A stretch of DNA of 64,000 nt from Fimenecus sp045545735 (GTDB lineage: Bacteria > Bacillota > Clostridia > Oscillospirales > Acutalibacteraceae): positions 62,001 to 126,000 of the forward strand of contig JAZQBM010000004.1 in assembly GCA_045545735.1 (NCBI GenBank), given 5' to 3'. Positions 63,223-64,000 of the stretch are shown piece after piece (positions within the stretch are counted from its first letter, which is position 1; each line of letters begins with the position of its first letter). The notes below the pieces were generated by a model, which worked only from the letters and a program-made list of their open reading frames with translations, searched no databases and was not told the origin of the DNA. Position numbers and translations under genes: made by a program.

Positions 63223-64000
63223 ATGCACAAAAGAGTTGCTATTTCATTTTTTGGACTTATGGTTGTATTCGGTCTTTTAATTGTTAATCTTGGGTTTATA
63301 GGGCTTAATCTTGGCACATCAACTGCGTCACAGGGTTCAAACGAAAAAAGTGTTGTTCTTGGCACTTCAAGAGGTATGATTTATGACTGCAATGGCTCAA
63401 GACTTGTAAACACCGAATCACAAAATGTAACGGTTTGCTTGCCGACTACAAGTGCGTTTAATACAATTTCAGAATTTGTGACAGATGAAGAAAAATCAAC
63501 TATTTATGATAATATGTCAAATGGTAAAATCAGCGTATTCAACTCTTTACAGAAATTTAATGAAAATGATATACGCTCAACATCCGTAGTCAACAGATAT
63601 TCCCAAAATCAACCTTGCGTACACTTAATAGGGCATCTTGACGAAAGCGGCGATGGTGCTATGGGGCTTGAAAAAGCATATAATAGTTATCTTAAACAAC
63701 AAAGTGGTGAAATCAAGGCTAAATGGAGTGTTGATGCACTTGGTCACATACTTTTAGGCGAGAATATTGAATTTGAGAAAACCGACTATCTTTCCCCTGC
63801 AGGAATTCAGTTGACTATTGACTTGAATATTCAAAGAATTGCCGAAAATGCTTTGTTGCACCATAACATCGGCAAAGGTGCGTGTGTTGTGCTTGATGCG
63901 GAAACCTGCGAAATTTTGGCGTGTGCATCTGTGCCTGAGTTTAATCCGCTGAATTTGTCCGATGATATTAAAAATAACGACTCCCCTTTTATAAATCGTG
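63223..64000 (+). CDS. Class B penicillin-binding protein, 5' part (3' end outside the window)
   Basis: 259 codons visible. An N-terminal membrane anchor (VAISFFGLMVVFGLLIVNLG) is followed by the PBP dimer-domain elements LGTSRGMIYDCNGSRLVNT, HLIGHLDESGDGAMGLEKAY and QLTIDLNIQRIAENAL, and then the start of the transpeptidase domain. The catalytic SxxK lies beyond the window. It resembles the PbpA-type proteins often paired with a SEDS gene in Clostridia. The start ATG has only GGGTGA at a suitable distance, inside the preceding hairpin. Confidence 0.88.
   Translation, partial: MHKRVAISFFGLMVVFGLLIVNLGFIGLNLGTSTASQGSNEKSVVLGTSRGMIYDCNGSRLVNTESQNVTVCLPTTSAFNTISEFVTDEEKSTIYDNMSNGKISVFNSLQKFNENDIRSTSVVNRYSQNQPCVHLIGHLDESGDGAMGLEKAYNSYLKQQSGEIKAKWSVDALGHILLGENIEFEKTDYLSPAGIQLTIDLNIQRIAENALLHHNIGKGACVVLDAETCEILACASVPEFNPLNLSDDIKNNDSPFINR

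Overview
The window looks like chromosomal DNA from an anaerobic, spore-forming, low-GC Clostridia-type Firmicute, probably a gut member of the Oscillospirales/Ruminococcaceae kind (an inference from content). The signs are sporulation genes (yqfC, yqfD, ylbJ, a SpoVD-type PBP), a Gram-positive division and cell-wall cluster, AT-rich intergenic DNA with near-consensus sigma-A promoters, an iron-type alcohol dehydrogenase, and genes for using host-type glycans (L-fucose, beta-galactoside-type GH2, GH38 mannosidase). I see no prophage, insertion sequence, CRISPR array or defence island.

Layout. 1-3337 (minus): yqfC-yqfD-phoH-ybeY-dgkA. 3421-4705 (plus): ylbJ and a small Cys-rich protein. 4753-6248: a secreted Ig-like surface protein and an XRE regulator. 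6313-20244 (minus): the dcw cluster mraZ-rsmH-ftsL-spoVD/pbp-murE-murF-mraY-ftsW-murG-murA-ftsQ-ftsZ, without murD, murC or ftsA. 20504-26756: ppa, pncB, a nitroreductase, a lone hisH-hisF pair, a HAD phosphatase, a TIM-barrel isomerase and a DUF2809 membrane protein. 26837-27017: tRNA-Tyr and tRNA-Thr. 27179-33679: glnA, fucO, mtnA, a purine nucleoside phosphorylase, an MTA/SAH deaminase and a cyclophilin. 33693-39449: an FtsX-type ABC exporter with a divergent TetR regulator, and a CDF transporter. 39553-46213: a long Prs, a GH2 enzyme and a GH38 mannosidase. 46226-49780: folC, nadC, nadB. 49925-52148: an unknown membrane-anchored protein, a ClC channel and tRNA-Arg. 52434-56782: fucI-fucA-fucU-fuculokinase. 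56855-58033: a riboswitch-like leader and a Ca2+/Na+ exchanger. 58215-62397: two GPH sugar transporters around a leucine-rich-repeat lipoprotein. 62539-64000: a PAP2 phosphatase and the start of another PBP.

How the genes work together. The dcw cluster makes lipid II and builds the septum. The fuc genes convert L-fucose to DHAP and L-lactaldehyde, and the distant FucO can reduce the lactaldehyde. The deaminase, phosphorylase and MtnA form a route from methylthioadenosine or 5'-deoxyadenosine to a ribulose-1-phosphate that a FucA-type aldolase could split, with FucO a plausible reductase of the aldehyde (a DHAP-shunt hypothesis).

The most unusual item is the leader of the Ca2+/Na+ exchanger gene. 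It has a compact fold at the predicted 5' end, a strong terminator and a perfectly matched competing pairing, so it looks like a transcription-terminating riboswitch whose class I do not recognise. A second pattern is that several promoters have their -35 box inside the hairpin that closes the preceding gene.
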